The notes: a model not told the origin generated them from the letters alone. A stretch of DNA of 64,000 nucleotides from Patiriisocius marinistellae (GCF_009014635.1 NZ_BKCF01000001.1:62001-126000); one strand, 5' to 3'. Shown: positions 51,712 through 60,708, counted from the stretch's first letter. Numbers and translations are program-made.

Positions 51712-53895
51712 CTAAAATTTTACCGTTGCCCCTATTAAAAAGTTTGTCGTAGCCTGTGGGTAATACCCTGCTCCCTCTACTGTTGTAACTTCACCTGGGA
51801 CACTAAAATCATCATCAAATGTGAAGAAATAGCCATTTGATACATATTCATTATTGAAAATGTTATTTACTAATCCAGAAAATACTATTTCTTTTACAAC
51901 AGGAATGTTTGTCAAGCGATACACTACATTAAAATCATTCACAAAATAGGCGTCTAGTTTTGAAACATCACTGTCAATATTACCCATAAATTGTTCACTT
52001 ACGTATTTTGACAACAATGAAAATTCTAAATTATTAATAGGATTATAGCTTATAATATTTCCTGCAACTACAGCAGGCGAATAACTTATATCTGTGTTGC
52101 CAAGGTTTTGCAATTCACCATCTCTTTGAAAAAAATAGTCTTTATTTTTATTGATACTCAACGCTACATTAGGACGTACATACAATTTATCAAGCACTTT
52201 AACCTCAGAGTCTATTTCAATACCTGCTCTATAACTATTACCACTTGTACTTCGTAACAAAGCCCCCACATCATCTATACCCGATACTACTAATTGGTTT
52301 TTATATTTCATGTAAAATAAGTTAGTGTTTATTTTGAAATCTTTAGATCCATGACGCCATCCCAATTCAAAATCATCTAAACGCTCTGCGGTAAAAATGC
52401 CTTCTTCAAAATCACTTCGGCGGGGTTCTCGGTTAGCTCTTCCGTAAGAAAAATAGAATTGGTTATTTGTGTTTAATTCGAAAGATGCTCCTGCTTTAGG
52501 ATTAAAGAAATCATATGTAACAGATACATTTAATGGATCTCTATCACTTGTTAATCCAGAGATTCTATGCTGTAAAAAACGACCTTGTAAATCTCCAAAT
52601 ACACTAAACTTATCATTAATTTTATAAGTTGCTTTTGCAAAAACACTTAATTCATTTTTTGTCCCTACACCTTCATAGTACCTTTCTTCATAATCATACC
52701 CTATAGGAAATTCACTCCATAAAACTTCGCCATAATGGTCACCATCGTAATAGCTATAAAAAACACCTGCCGAAATATCAACTTTAGAATCCTTATAATT
52801 AACATTACCGTTTACAGCATAAAAGTCATTATCTAACCAGCGACGACGAATATAGTCTGTTGATGAAATTTCATCTCCATTAATTGTAATGGGAGTAGCT
52901 CCTAAAAAATCAAAATCTTCATCATTTTTATACTGCTCAAAATAACCTCTACCATAAGTGTAATTTAAAGAGAGATTTGTACTCCAGTTATTATCAATAC
53001 GCTCATTCCACAACAACTGATAATGATCCTGCGCATAATTGTCAACTTCGTTTTCATAAAATCTTTCAAAGTTTCCATCGGCATCAAAAATTTGACCTAC
53101 TGGGTTAAATTTTCTGTCACTTTCAAGTGTAGCAAGATCTATTCCTTCATAGGCTTGATAGGTTTCTTCACGCCCACCAAATATAATCCCCTTTATCAAG
53201 GTGTTGTCATCTACGTAAGCTCCTTGTAGGAAATAGGATTTCAAATCTGATGTGGCTCTGTCAATATATCCATCACTTTGAATATTTGAAAGCCTTCCCG
53301 AAATTTCAAAATGGTCACTTAATTTACCTGTGCTAAATTTTACATTGTGCTTTCTAGTATTGTAAGACCCAAAAGAGTTTGCAATCTCGCCGTAGGCATT
53401 TTCACTTACAGCATCTGTAAGTAAATTGAGACTTGCACCAAAAGCACCACTACCATTTGTAGAAGTACCTACACCACGCTGTAATTGTAAACTTTGTACA
53501 GATGATGTGAAATCTGGTAAATTGACAAAAAATGTTCCTTGACTTTCTGCGTCATTAAATGGAATACCGTTGAGAGTCACATTGATTCTTGACCCATCAC
53601 TTCCGCGCACTCGCATATATGTATAACCCACACCAGCGCCAGCATCACTTGTTGTAACAACACTAGGCAAATAGTTTAGCATATAGGGGATGTCCTGTCC
53701 TAAGTTACGAGCTTCTAGATCCTCCGCATCAAGATTAGAGTGTGTAATGGGAGAATCTGCTTTAACACGTATGCTTTGGATTAAAACTTCTTCGAGATTT
53801 TCAACTTTTGTTGAATCTTGAACTTGTTGCTGTACTTGTGCATTCATTGAGCACATACCTAGCAATACAAAAAAAGATGTTGCAATAATTTTCAT
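51712..53895 (-). CDS. TonB-dependent receptor under TPP riboswitch control
   Basis: A 727-residue outer-membrane receptor: signal peptide (about 1-19), plug domain with RVRGSDGSRINVTLNGIPFNDAE (about 93-115), then a 22-strand beta-barrel ending in an aromatic residue (GATVKF). A TPP riboswitch lies in its leader, so the substrate is most likely thiamine or a precursor; receptors of this type in Bacteroidetes have been linked to thiamine uptake. The sequence alone does not fix the substrate. Confidence 0.92.
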   Translation of the reverse strand: MKIIATSFFVLLGMCSMNAQVQQQVQDSTKVENLEEVLIQSIRVKADSPITHSNLDAEDLEARNLGQDIPYMLNYLPSVVTTSDAGAGVGYTYMRVRGSDGSRINVTLNGIPFNDAESQGTFFVNLPDFTSSVQSLQLQRGVGTSTNGSGAFGASLNLLTDAVSENAYGEIANSFGSYNTRKHNVKFSTGKLSDHFEISGRLSNIQSDGYIDRATSDLKSYFLQGAYVDDNTLIKGIIFGGREETYQAYEGIDLATLESDRKFNPVGQIFDADGNFERFYENEVDNYAQDHYQLLWNERIDNNWSTNLSLNYTYGRGYFEQYKNDEDFDFLGATPITINGDEISSTDYIRRRWLDNDFYAVNGNVNYKDSKVDISAGVFYSYYDGDHYGEVLWSEFPIGYDYEERYYEGVGTKNELSVFAKATYKINDKFSVFGDLQGRFLQHRISGLTSDRDPLNVSVTYDFFNPKAGASFELNTNNQFYFSYGRANREPRRSDFEEGIFTAERLDDFELGWRHGSKDFKINTNLFYMKYKNQLVVSGIDDVGALLRSTSGNSYRAGIEIDSEVKVLDKLYVRPNVALSINKNKDYFFQRDGELQNLGNTDISYSPAVVAGNIISYNPINNLEFSLLSKYVSEQFMGNIDSDVSKLDAYFVNDFNVVYRLTNIPVVKEIVFSGLVNNIFNNEYVSNGYFFTFDDDFSVPGEVTTVEGAGYYPQATTNFLIGATVKF

Positions 53896-53962
53896 TCGTA
53901 CAATGGTTATTTGTGACGAATAAAAGGGGCGTTATTCTTTATTAAAATTAAAATGTGTCTAG

Positions 53963-54023
53963 TCGAGCGCAGTCGAGACCTTTGAAGATTTCTCGACTAT
54001 AATTACATCTCGACTGCGCTCGA
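53963..54023. repeat. 16-bp perfect inverted repeat of the AGTCGAG family
   Basis: TCGAGCGCAGTCGAGA at 53963-53978 and its exact complement at 54008-54023, with a further half copy TCTCGACTA at 53991. The loop is 29 bases. Related sequence forms the terminator loop at 34626. It lies in the leader between the TPP riboswitch and the receptor gene. Confidence 0.8.
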
Positions 54024-54032
54024 TGCGACAGT

Positions 54033-54196
54033 ATCATTCCTAAACAGCATTACCTGTTCTAGGTTCTACGGGTATAATCTCAGCCTTAAAAATATTTATT
54101 TAATGATATTAATTTTTAATTATTGAACTATTAGCTCAATAATCTCCAATGTACTATCTTTAATCTCCTATCAAAAAAGCACCCCTTTGAGATGTG
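54033..54196 (-). ncRNA. TPP riboswitch (THI box) before the TonB receptor
   Basis: On the minus strand the core appears in order: GGGGTGC (54179-54185), GGCTGAGA (about 54077-54084), ATACCC (about 54069-54074), GAACCT, ACAGGTAATGCTGT and GGAA, ending about 54036. The stretch between GGGGTGC and CTGAGA is about 100 bases, longer than usual, and holds an extra hairpin (ATTATTGA / TCAATAAT), an extended P3 arm. Recognition rests on conserved core bases; it was not scored. Confidence 0.85.
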
Positions 54197-54199
54197 GCA

Positions 54200-54207
54200 C
54201 AAAGATA
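54200..54207 (-). promoter_or_regulatory. Promoter -7 box of the riboswitch-receptor transcript
   Basis: TATCTTTG on the minus strand, directly before the riboswitch, so transcription starts at its 5' end. Confidence 0.65.
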
Positions 54208-54260
54208 GAAGGGTTTCTGAAATGTAAAACAGAAATTGATTAAAAATTAATTATAATTTT

Positions 54261-54665
54261 TTAATCAATACGGGGTGGTTTTCTATTTACTTTTTTTAAA
54301 GCATTATTTTTCTTTGCTTTAATACGTTTTTCAATAGCTCCCTTTGAAGGTTTTGTTTTTTTTCGCCTTTTTGGAATTTTAATATTTTTCTCCAATAAAA
54401 CTATCAATCTTTGAACAACTAAAGCTTTGTTGCGATGCTGGCTTCGGCTTTCACTGCAAGATAAAGTAAGAATTCCTTCTTGGGAAATTCGGTTGGCTAA
54501 CTTTACTTCGAGTCTGTTTATTTCGGTTTCCGAGAAAGCTTTAGATACACTTATGTTTAAGGATACTTCTACTTTACTAGATGTTTTATTAACGTGCTGT
54601 CCACCAGGCCCACTACTGCGAACTGCCTTAAAAGTAACCTCTTTTAAAAGTTGTTCAGTATTCAT
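54261..54665 (-). CDS. arfB: Alternative ribosome-rescue factor ArfB (peptidyl-tRNA hydrolase)
   Basis: A 134-residue release-factor-like protein with GGQ in SGPGGQHVNKTSSKVEV (about residues 18-34) and a basic helical C-terminal tail rich in Lys (KIPKRRKKTKPSKGAIEKR), which enters the mRNA channel of stalled ribosomes. It frees peptides on non-stop complexes. The start overlaps the DUF4301 stop by one base, so it ends the operon from 57599. Confidence 0.95.
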   Translation of the reverse strand: MNTEQLLKEVTFKAVRSSGPGGQHVNKTSSKVEVSLNISVSKAFSETEINRLEVKLANRISQEGILTLSCSESRSQHRNKALVVQRLIVLLEKNIKIPKRRKKTKPSKGAIEKRIKAKKNNALKKVNRKPPRID

Positions 54666-56194
54666 TATGCATTAGGACGATGTTCATTACGTAATAAATC
54701 ATTAACTGTTTTTACTGGATTAAAAGTGCTTTGCGGGACCTCTACAAAAACAGTATTCCATCGTGCCATTGCGCCATTCCATAATCCCGGAAGTTCAAGA
54801 GCTTTTATAGGTTTCCCATTTAAGGTTTTATTTGAGATAAAGGAGGCTGACTCATCAACAAAATGAGCCAAATTAAAGCAATTACCTTCATAGTCTTTTG
54901 TTGCACAAACAATATCTACTGGATTAAAATGGGTTGCCTCTTTTGCTAGACTAGCTTGCGACGTATCATCAATATTTACTTGGGACATTTCTACGATTTG
55001 AAGCGACATATTGCCTTCTTTGTTTCGTACCCAAAAAGGACCACCTCCAGGTGCTCCAGTATTTTTGACAACTCCACAAACTCGCAATGGTCTGTTTAGA
55101 ACTCCCGCAATTCCTGCTGGGGTCTCAGGGTTTTCTCTTATGTAAAGTTCGTTCCACAAAAATGCTTTCATTTCTGCTAGATTTTCATCAGTTACATTGT
55201 GCTCTATGATAATTTGCAAATATGAAAATATCTTTTTCTGTAATTGCAATAATTTTCCTGCAAGCATTTTTTTGTAAAATGCTATTTCTCTTAAATATTC
55301 CTCAGCAGCAACATTATCAATATTTTTAATAAAAACAATATCTGCATTTACGTTGTTTAGGTTTTTAATCAATGCCCCATGCCCAGACGGTCTCAATAAA
55401 AGATTTCCATCATCTTTACGAACGGGTATGTTTTCATTATCTACTGCTATGGTTTTTGTACTGTCACATTGAAAAGAGTAAGATATTTTTAGTTTTATCT
55501 TTGTTTTACTGGTAATTCTGTTTTGTACTCGCTCATATTCATTTTTAAAAAACTCTAAATGTTCTGGTGAAAATGTAAAATGTAAATGTGCAGTATCATG
55601 AGCAAAAGCATATTGTGTCGCTTCAAATAGTTGCTCCTCATAAGCTGTTTTTACAAATTTTGTATATCGATGAAATGGAATAAGACCTTTAGGTAAGTTA
55701 CTAAAATTAAGCCCCTTTTTACTAAGCATTGTTTTTACTAGCATTTTCATGCGTTGACCTCTGTTTGATTGCTTATAATCTGGATATTTTTTTCGTATTG
55801 CTTTTCTAAGTTCTAAAATGAATGCGAAATCCTTTAAGTTGTCAAAAAACAACTTGAGTTGATCTAGTTTATTAACTTTTATGTAATCGCGTAAAACCTC
55901 TTCTTCTTCATTGTAATCGCTTAAAAATTCATGGAGAAATTTAAACATTCGGGTTGCAGCACCACTCGCAGGAACAAATTTTATAATATCTAATCCCGCT
56001 TTATTTTTTTCGTAGTATGCTACACTTTCTTTTTGAGCATTTTCATCGAGTACTTCTATTCCATTGCCTATTGAAGCTGCGGTAACAATTTTGGCAAATG
56101 GAACTCCATTATTAAATGTATTAAGTTGTTCTTTTACTGCATTTTCATTCAATCCTCTAACCTCTAGATCCTGCAAATCTTGTTTTGTAAACAT
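54665..56194 (-). CDS. DUF4301 family protein
   Basis: A 509-residue protein matching DUF4301 throughout: KIVTAASIGNGIEVL near residue 36, VPASGAATRMFKFL near 77, RPSGHGALIKNLN near 268, and GVLNRPLRVCGVVKNTGAPGG near 365. The pattern GAATR and GHGAL hints at a nucleotidyltransferase-like or phosphotransfer fold, which I cannot confirm. It lies between the kinase (1 base away) and arfB. Function unknown. Confidence 0.88.
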   Translation of the reverse strand: MFTKQDLQDLEVRGLNENAVKEQLNTFNNGVPFAKIVTAASIGNGIEVLDENAQKESVAYYEKNKAGLDIIKFVPASGAATRMFKFLHEFLSDYNEEEEVLRDYIKVNKLDQLKLFFDNLKDFAFILELRKAIRKKYPDYKQSNRGQRMKMLVKTMLSKKGLNFSNLPKGLIPFHRYTKFVKTAYEEQLFEATQYAFAHDTAHLHFTFSPEHLEFFKNEYERVQNRITSKTKIKLKISYSFQCDSTKTIAVDNENIPVRKDDGNLLLRPSGHGALIKNLNNVNADIVFIKNIDNVAAEEYLREIAFYKKMLAGKLLQLQKKIFSYLQIIIEHNVTDENLAEMKAFLWNELYIRENPETPAGIAGVLNRPLRVCGVVKNTGAPGGGPFWVRNKEGNMSLQIVEMSQVNIDDTSQASLAKEATHFNPVDIVCATKDYEGNCFNLAHFVDESASFISNKTLNGKPIKALELPGLWNGAMARWNTVFVEVPQSTFNPVKTVNDLLRNEHRPNA

Positions 56195-56195
56195 G

Positions 56196-56762
56196 TTATT
56201 TTTTATTGAGCAGTTTGTTAATGTGTTTTACTGCAAATTCAAAACGTTGTAATTTTGAACCTTTCAGTGTAATATATGGGAGGTCGTAGTTGATTAATTG
56301 ATTTTCAAACATACGAAACATATTTTCTCTTTCATCGGGTCTATCTCGCAATTTGTCGAATTCCCAAGGAACATCAATATCTGTTAAAAAATAAAAGTCA
56401 TAGGTATGTGTTTTAAATGCTTCGGAAATTTCCGAAGGACAAAAACCATCGTTATAATATTTAGAATAGACCTCAATTTCTAATAAATTGGTATCACAAA
56501 AGAGTACGTTATTTGATTTTAAAACCAATTTATTTTCTGAAGTTATTTGACCTTTAGCAATAGGCAATAAATCATTTTTAACTATTGTTTCCTTATACTT
56601 CTCCCATTTTGCTTCTAAGTAAGTGCGCATATATTCTGGCACCCATTGGGTTTTAAAGTGTTTAGCAAGCTGTTTTGACAAAGTTGTTTTGCCTGTAGAC
56701 TCAGGACCAAACATTACAATTTTCAAGCAATTACTTGGTCGCTGTTTAAGTGTTTCTTCCAT
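56196..56762 (-). CDS. NadR-like P-loop kinase
   Basis: A 188-residue cytosolic ATPase with Walker A GPESTGKT (residues 19-26) and the NadR-like stretch WVPEYMRTYLEAKWEKY and FCDTNLLEIEVYSKYY. The nearest group is the nicotinamide-riboside kinase domain of NadR, so it probably phosphorylates a vitamin-like substrate to trap it after uptake by the PnuC-like neighbour (40-base overlap). Which vitamin is open: nicotinamide riboside by family, thiamine by neighbourhood. It holds the 18-base palindrome at 56420. Confidence 0.82.
   Translation of the reverse strand: MEETLKQRPSNCLKIVMFGPESTGKTTLSKQLAKHFKTQWVPEYMRTYLEAKWEKYKETIVKNDLLPIAKGQITSENKLVLKSNNVLFCDTNLLEIEVYSKYYNDGFCPSEISEAFKTHTYDFYFLTDIDVPWEFDKLRDRPDERENMFRMFENQLINYDLPYITLKGSKLQRFEFAVKHINKLLNKK
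56420..56437. repeat. 18-base perfect palindrome from two overlapping CTTCGGAAAT copies
   Basis: CTTCGGAAATTTCCGAAG inside the NadR-like gene reads the same on both strands; each half is a copy of the repeated motif. Confidence 0.75.
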
Positions 56763-57355
56763 GCTCGATATCCTAAAATTGAAATGCCTATAAATATAAT
56801 ATACAATAAACTACTCAATGTATAACCCTTGTAGAAATACAACGGAACACTTATTATATTTCCTGCTAAAAGATACATCCAGTTAGCAACTTTTCGCTTT
56901 GCAAGCATCCACATTCCCGCAAAGAAAATTGCAGTAGTTAAGGTATCTACATAAGCAGTCCAACTATTCCATTTATCAAATATAGTATAAACAACAAAGA
57001 CACCTAGCAACGCAACGCCGCTTATTAATAATGCCGTTTTGTGGTCTTTTAATGTAGCATTTGTAATTGGTGTATGCTTTTCTGGCGCTACTTTACGTGT
57101 CCAGATATACCAACCATAAATACTCATTATAAAATAATATCCTTGAATTATTAAGTCACCTAACAAACCCCACTGCCAAAGTAAATAAACAAAAATTGAA
57201 GTGCTAATAATCCCTGTGGGATATACCCAAATACTATTACGCCATGAAAATATTGCAGAAATTAATCCAAAAAAAACAGCAATAGATTCTAAAACTATTT
57301 GGTACGTTTCATACTCGGCATATTGACCAAAGAGGAAATCAAAAATGAGGCTCAT
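56723..57355 (-). CDS. PnuC-like vitamin transporter (PnuC or PnuT)
   Basis: A 210-residue membrane protein with seven hydrophobic helices, matching PnuC transporters. Signature WRNSIWVYPTGIISTSIF and the W-x-x-W in GWYIWTRK are visible. PnuC proteins carry nicotinamide riboside, and related PnuT/PnuX carry thiamine/riboflavin. Next to a thiamine-binding protein and near a TPP-controlled receptor, PnuT is my preferred reading. Overlaps both neighbours (17 and 40 bases). Confidence 0.85.
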   Translation of the reverse strand: MSLIFDFLFGQYAEYETYQIVLESIAVFFGLISAIFSWRNSIWVYPTGIISTSIFVYLLWQWGLLGDLIIQGYYFIMSIYGWYIWTRKVAPEKHTPITNATLKDHKTALLISGVALLGVFVVYTIFDKWNSWTAYVDTLTTAIFFAGMWMLAKRKVANWMYLLAGNIISVPLYFYKGYTLSSLLYIIFIGISILGYRAWKKHLNSDQVIA

Positions 57356-57599
57356 AATCGCTTCTATTTGATTTTACAATTTTAATATAAAGCAGTCCAC
57401 GCTCCACAGCTTCTAGTGCTACTTTCATTTCTTTTTGCAGCACATGCATTACAGCATCATATTCACCATACACCTGTGTGCTCAAAGGGTTTTCCAAAAC
57501 TGTTAAACCTGAATTTCTTAAATTTTTAATAAAGTCAATAATAGCAGGTTCGTAATCATCTTGTAAAGGAGTCAATGTCAATTCTACCGAAATATCCAT
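57339..57599 (-). CDS. Thiamine-binding protein, YkoF/MTH1187 type
   Basis: An 86-residue protein with the ferredoxin-like alpha/beta pattern of the thiamine-binding (DUF77) family: DISVELTLTPLQ at the start, DFIKNLRNSGLTVLENPLST and GEYDAVMHVLQKEM in the middle. Family members bind thiamine or related pyrimidine compounds. First of the coupled genes 57599-54261. A soluble carrier or sensor for thiamine is probable. Confidence 0.78.
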   Translation of the reverse strand: MDISVELTLTPLQDDYEPAIIDFIKNLRNSGLTVLENPLSTQVYGEYDAVMHVLQKEMKVALEAVERGLLYIKIVKSNRSDYEPHF

Positions 57600-57687
57600 A
57601 AAAGCTTAAAGTATCTAAATTTTAAGAATCAAAGGTAGAAAAATTGACTGGAGAATATAAATTAAGTTTGAAAATCACCCAAGTACG

Positions 57688-58386
57688 CTACGCTTCAAAT
57701 ACCGTTCCCATCACTACCATGTTTGCTCCCGCATCATACGACAATTTCTTTTGCTCTGCTGTGCGGATACCACCTCCAACAATTAACGGAATTGTTAAAA
57801 CTTGTTTTACCGCGTTAATAACTTGAGCTGAAACAGGAATGTTTGCACCACTTCCTGCTTCAAGATAAATACTTTTAGCGCCCATCAACTCGGCCGCTAA
57901 TGCTGTGTGTACTATACCCTCAATATTTGATTGGGGCATAGGAAGTGTATTTGTCACATTTGCAACTGCAGATTCACTTCCACCATCTATTAACAAATAA
58001 CCCGTAGGAATGACTTCGAGTTTGCTTTTTAGTAATTGAGCTGCACCAGCCTTTTGTTGGCCAATTAAATATTCTGGATTGTTTCCAGAAACGAGCGAAA
58101 GGAACAATAATGCATCTGCTTTTTCTGAAATTTGACTTGCTGCTCCTGGAAAAATAATCAATGGTAACTTTGTATGCATTCTCAACGAATCAATTAAACG
58201 TTCCATTAATTTTTCAGGCACTGTACTTCCACCTAAAAAAAGATGTGTTGTTTGCTTAGGAATAATTTTTAAAAATTTTTCTGAAGTTGTAATATCAAAC
58301 TTTTCTGGGTCAATTAATATTGCTAATAATTTATTGCCTTCCTCAATTTGCCTAATTAAGTTTTTATACTGAAATGAACTACGCAT
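57688..58386 (-). CDS. Geranylgeranylglyceryl phosphate synthase-like protein, group II
   Basis: A 232-residue TIM-barrel prenyltransferase: LAILIDPEKFD (about residues 21-31), FLGGSTVPEKL, YLLIDGGSESAV, YLEAGSGANIPV, VGGGIRTAEQK, MGTVFE. It couples a long isoprenyl diphosphate to glycerol-1-phosphate with an ether bond, a reaction best known from archaea; group II is widespread in Bacteroidetes. The product's role in Flavobacteria is unclear. Lies 10 bases after the phosphopantetheinyl transferase gene. Confidence 0.9.
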   Translation of the reverse strand: MRSSFQYKNLIRQIEEGNKLLAILIDPEKFDITTSEKFLKIIPKQTTHLFLGGSTVPEKLMERLIDSLRMHTKLPLIIFPGAASQISEKADALLFLSLVSGNNPEYLIGQQKAGAAQLLKSKLEVIPTGYLLIDGGSESAVANVTNTLPMPQSNIEGIVHTALAAELMGAKSIYLEAGSGANIPVSAQVINAVKQVLTIPLIVGGGIRTAEQKKLSYDAGANMVVMGTVFEA

Positions 58387-58396
58387 TATAATTACT

Positions 58397-59026
58397 TTAA
58401 GAAATTAACGCATACACTAATGTAAACTCTTCAAATTCTTCAAAAAATATATCGTAAGTTTCACTATCACCATTAAATGAAACTGTTGACTTAGTTTGCG
58501 TTGCATCTAGCCTAAAATCTTCCACATAAATATTTTCTAAAAAACTAACTCCTGGATTTGCAAAGCTTTTATATAGTGACTCTTTTGCTCCCCAAACTAT
58601 GGTTAATTTACGCATGATGGCATCATCATTTGCCAGCGTACGGTATTCTTCTAGCGGTGTAAATTTATGGGCAATTCTAATAATTTTAGGACGCTGTTTT
58701 TCAATATCAATACCCACTTCTGTAGTGCTTATTATTATCGCGGCAAAGTTGTAGCTATGAGTTATAGAAATATGTTTACCGTCGTTTAAATGTGGCTTCC
58801 CATTATCATCGTAGTATAAATCATGGTCTGTGTAATTCATTTGGGCTAATAAATGACGTACACTCATAAAACCGCGCCGGTGTAAATCACTTTTCATTCC
58901 ATCAACTCTATTTTGACAATGCGTTGTAAGTATTATTCCTTTTGCTAATGTATCAAAAGATTCTTCTATCTTCCAAATGAGGAGGTTAGTATTATCTTGT
59001 AGTGTTATAGTTTTGTAAAGAGGCAT
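58397..59026 (-). CDS. 4'-phosphopantetheinyl transferase (Sfp-type)
   Basis: A 209-residue enzyme that loads acyl carrier proteins with phosphopantetheine. The Mg-binding sites GIDIEKQRP (about residues 103-111) and WGAKESLYKSF (about 145-155) are complete. It appears to lead the co-directional run to 54261, and could serve fatty-acid or secondary-metabolite carriers. Confidence 0.92.
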   Translation of the reverse strand: MPLYKTITLQDNTNLLIWKIEESFDTLAKGIILTTHCQNRVDGMKSDLHRRGFMSVRHLLAQMNYTDHDLYYDDNGKPHLNDGKHISITHSYNFAAIIISTTEVGIDIEKQRPKIIRIAHKFTPLEEYRTLANDDAIMRKLTIVWGAKESLYKSFANPGVSFLENIYVEDFRLDATQTKSTVSFNGDSETYDIFFEEFEEFTLVYALIS

Positions 59027-59047
59027 GATTTTCTAAGAGATATTGCT

Positions 59048-59055
59048 TACTTTTG
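59048..59055 (+). promoter_or_regulatory. Putative promoter -7 box far upstream of ahcY
   Basis: TACTTTTG, 218 bases before the ahcY start; it would give a long leader. Confidence 0.4.
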
Positions 59056-59273
59056 CAGTCCGAAATTTTAAGAAATTTGAACCTTTTTTGTTCCTATAAA
59101 AATAGCGAATAAATTTAGAATTAAGGTGGCTTTGCAGGTTTGGTTGTTTTATGAAACAGTAACAGTTTCATTTTAGGCTCATTTTCGCGAAAGCTAGAAA
59201 AAGAAAATACTAAAATATAGTATACACATTAATAAGTTTCCTGCTCGTGCGGGAATATAATTAAATAATTTTT
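59056..59273 (+). promoter_or_regulatory. Long structured leader of ahcY
   Basis: It contains hairpins ATGAAAC / GTTTCAT (about 59150-59175), a TTTTCGCGAAAG stretch, and TTCCTGC-TCGT-GCGGGAA at 59238-59255, 18 bases before the start. No known riboswitch class recognised. Regulation by S-adenosylhomocysteine or related compounds would fit the gene but is speculative. Confidence 0.35.
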
Positions 59274-60584
59274 ATGTCAACAAACACAGTACCTTACACA
59301 GCTAACAAAGTAAAAGACATTTCCCTTGCAGCATGGGGACGTAAAGAAATTGAGCTTGCCGAAGCAGAAATGCCAGGTTTAATGTCTTTGCGTGAAGAAT
59401 ATAAAAATGAGCAACCTTTAAAAGGCGCTCGCATTGCAGGTTGTCTGCATATGACTATCCAGACTGCTGTTTTAATTGAAACATTACAAGCTCTTGGTGC
59501 AGAAGTTACTTGGTCTTCTTGTAATATTTTCTCTACACAAGATCAAGCAGCTGCTGCAATTGCTGCTGCCGGAACTGCCGTTTACGCGTGGAAAGGAATG
59601 AATGAAGAAGAATTTGAGTGGTGTATTGAGCAAACGCTTTTCTTTGGTGAAGATCGTAAGCCTTTAAATATGATTCTTGATGATGGTGGAGATTTAACAA
59701 ATATGGTCTTAGACAAATACCCAGAATTAACTGCTGGGATCAATGGTCTATCTGAAGAAACTACTACTGGTGTTCACCGCTTATACGAACGTGTGAAAAA
59801 TGGAACATTACCAATGCCAGCTATCAATATTAATGATAGTGTTACAAAATCTAAATTTGACAACAAGTATGGATGTCGTGAGAGTGCTGTTGATGCAATA
59901 CGCCGTGCTACCGATGTAATGCTTGCCGGAAAACGTGTTATTGTTTGTGGTTACGGTGATGTTGGAAAAGGTACTGCTGCTTCTTTTAAAGGTGCAGGAT
60001 CAATCGTAACAGTTACAGAAATTGACCCAATTTGTGCATTACAGGCTGCAATGGACGGTTTTGAAGTTAAAAAATTAGAGAATGTTGTAAAAACTGCTGA
60101 TGTAGTAATTACTACAACCGGAAATAAAGACATCGTTCGCGGAGAGCATTTTGAAGCAATGAAAGACAAAACTATTGTTTGTAACATTGGGCATTTTGAT
60201 AATGAAATTGATGTGCCGTGGTTAAACAAAAACGCTACAAAAGACGAAATCAAACCTCAGGTTGACAAATATACTTTTGGTGGAAAAGACATTATTCTTC
60301 TAGCGGAAGGACGTTTAGTAAATTTAGGTTGTGCAACAGGTCACCCAAGTTTTGTAATGAGCAACTCATTTACAAACCAAACCTTAGCACAAATCGAATT
60401 ATGGAACCACGCTGATAAATATGGCAACGAAGTGTATATGTTACCTAAACATCTTGATGAAAAAGTAGCACGTTTACACCTGGAAAAAATAGGTGTTGAG
60501 CTTACCGAATTAAAGCAAGACCAAGCTGAGTACATTGGTGTAACGGTTGAAGGTCCATTTAAACCTGAATATTACAGATACTAG
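59274..60584 (+). CDS. ahcY: S-adenosylhomocysteine hydrolase
   Basis: A 436-residue NAD-dependent enzyme that splits S-adenosylhomocysteine to homocysteine and adenosine in the methyl cycle. [16 protein letters not shown] (about residues 56-71), catalytic stretch [17 protein letters not shown] and NAD loop [18 protein letters not shown] (about 226-243), ending in the typical FKPEYYRY. Full length, single gene. Confidence 0.98.
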   Translation: MSTNTVPYTANKVKDISLAAWGRKEIELAEAEMPGLMSLREEYKNEQPLKGARIAGCLHMTIQTAVLIETLQALGAEVTWSSCNIFSTQDQAAAAIAAAGTAVYAWKGMNEEEFEWCIEQTLFFGEDRKPLNMILDDGGDLTNMVLDKYPELTAGINGLSEETTTGVHRLYERVKNGTLPMPAININDSVTKSKFDNKYGCRESAVDAIRRATDVMLAGKRVIVCGYGDVGKGTAASFKGAGSIVTVTEIDPICALQAAMDGFEVKKLENVVKTADVVITTTGNKDIVRGEHFEAMKDKTIVCNIGHFDNEIDVPWLNKNATKDEIKPQVDKYTFGGKDIILLAEGRLVNLGCATGHPSFVMSNSFTNQTLAQIELWNHADKYGNEVYMLPKHLDEKVARLHLEKIGVELTELKQDQAEYIGVTVEGPFKPEYYRY

Positions 60585-60619
60585 TCAAAATTTAAGATTA
60601 TTTTTTTGACTTTGATTTT

Positions 60620-60629
60620 CTTCGGAAAT
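60620..60629 (+). repeat. CTTCGGAAAT motif copy after ahcY
   Basis: Intergenic, followed by ATTAAATA. Confidence 0.55.
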
Positions 60630-60671
60630 ATTAAATACTGAAATTCTGAACTAGATTCAGAATCCATTAAA

Positions 60672-60700
60672 GCCCTTGCAGAAATGTAAGGGTTTTTTTG
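60672..60700. terminator. Terminator between ahcY and the convergent secreted-protein gene
   Basis: CCCTTGCA / TGTAAGGG stem followed by a T-run on the plus strand. Confidence 0.75.
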
Positions 60701-60708
60701 TTTTTATT

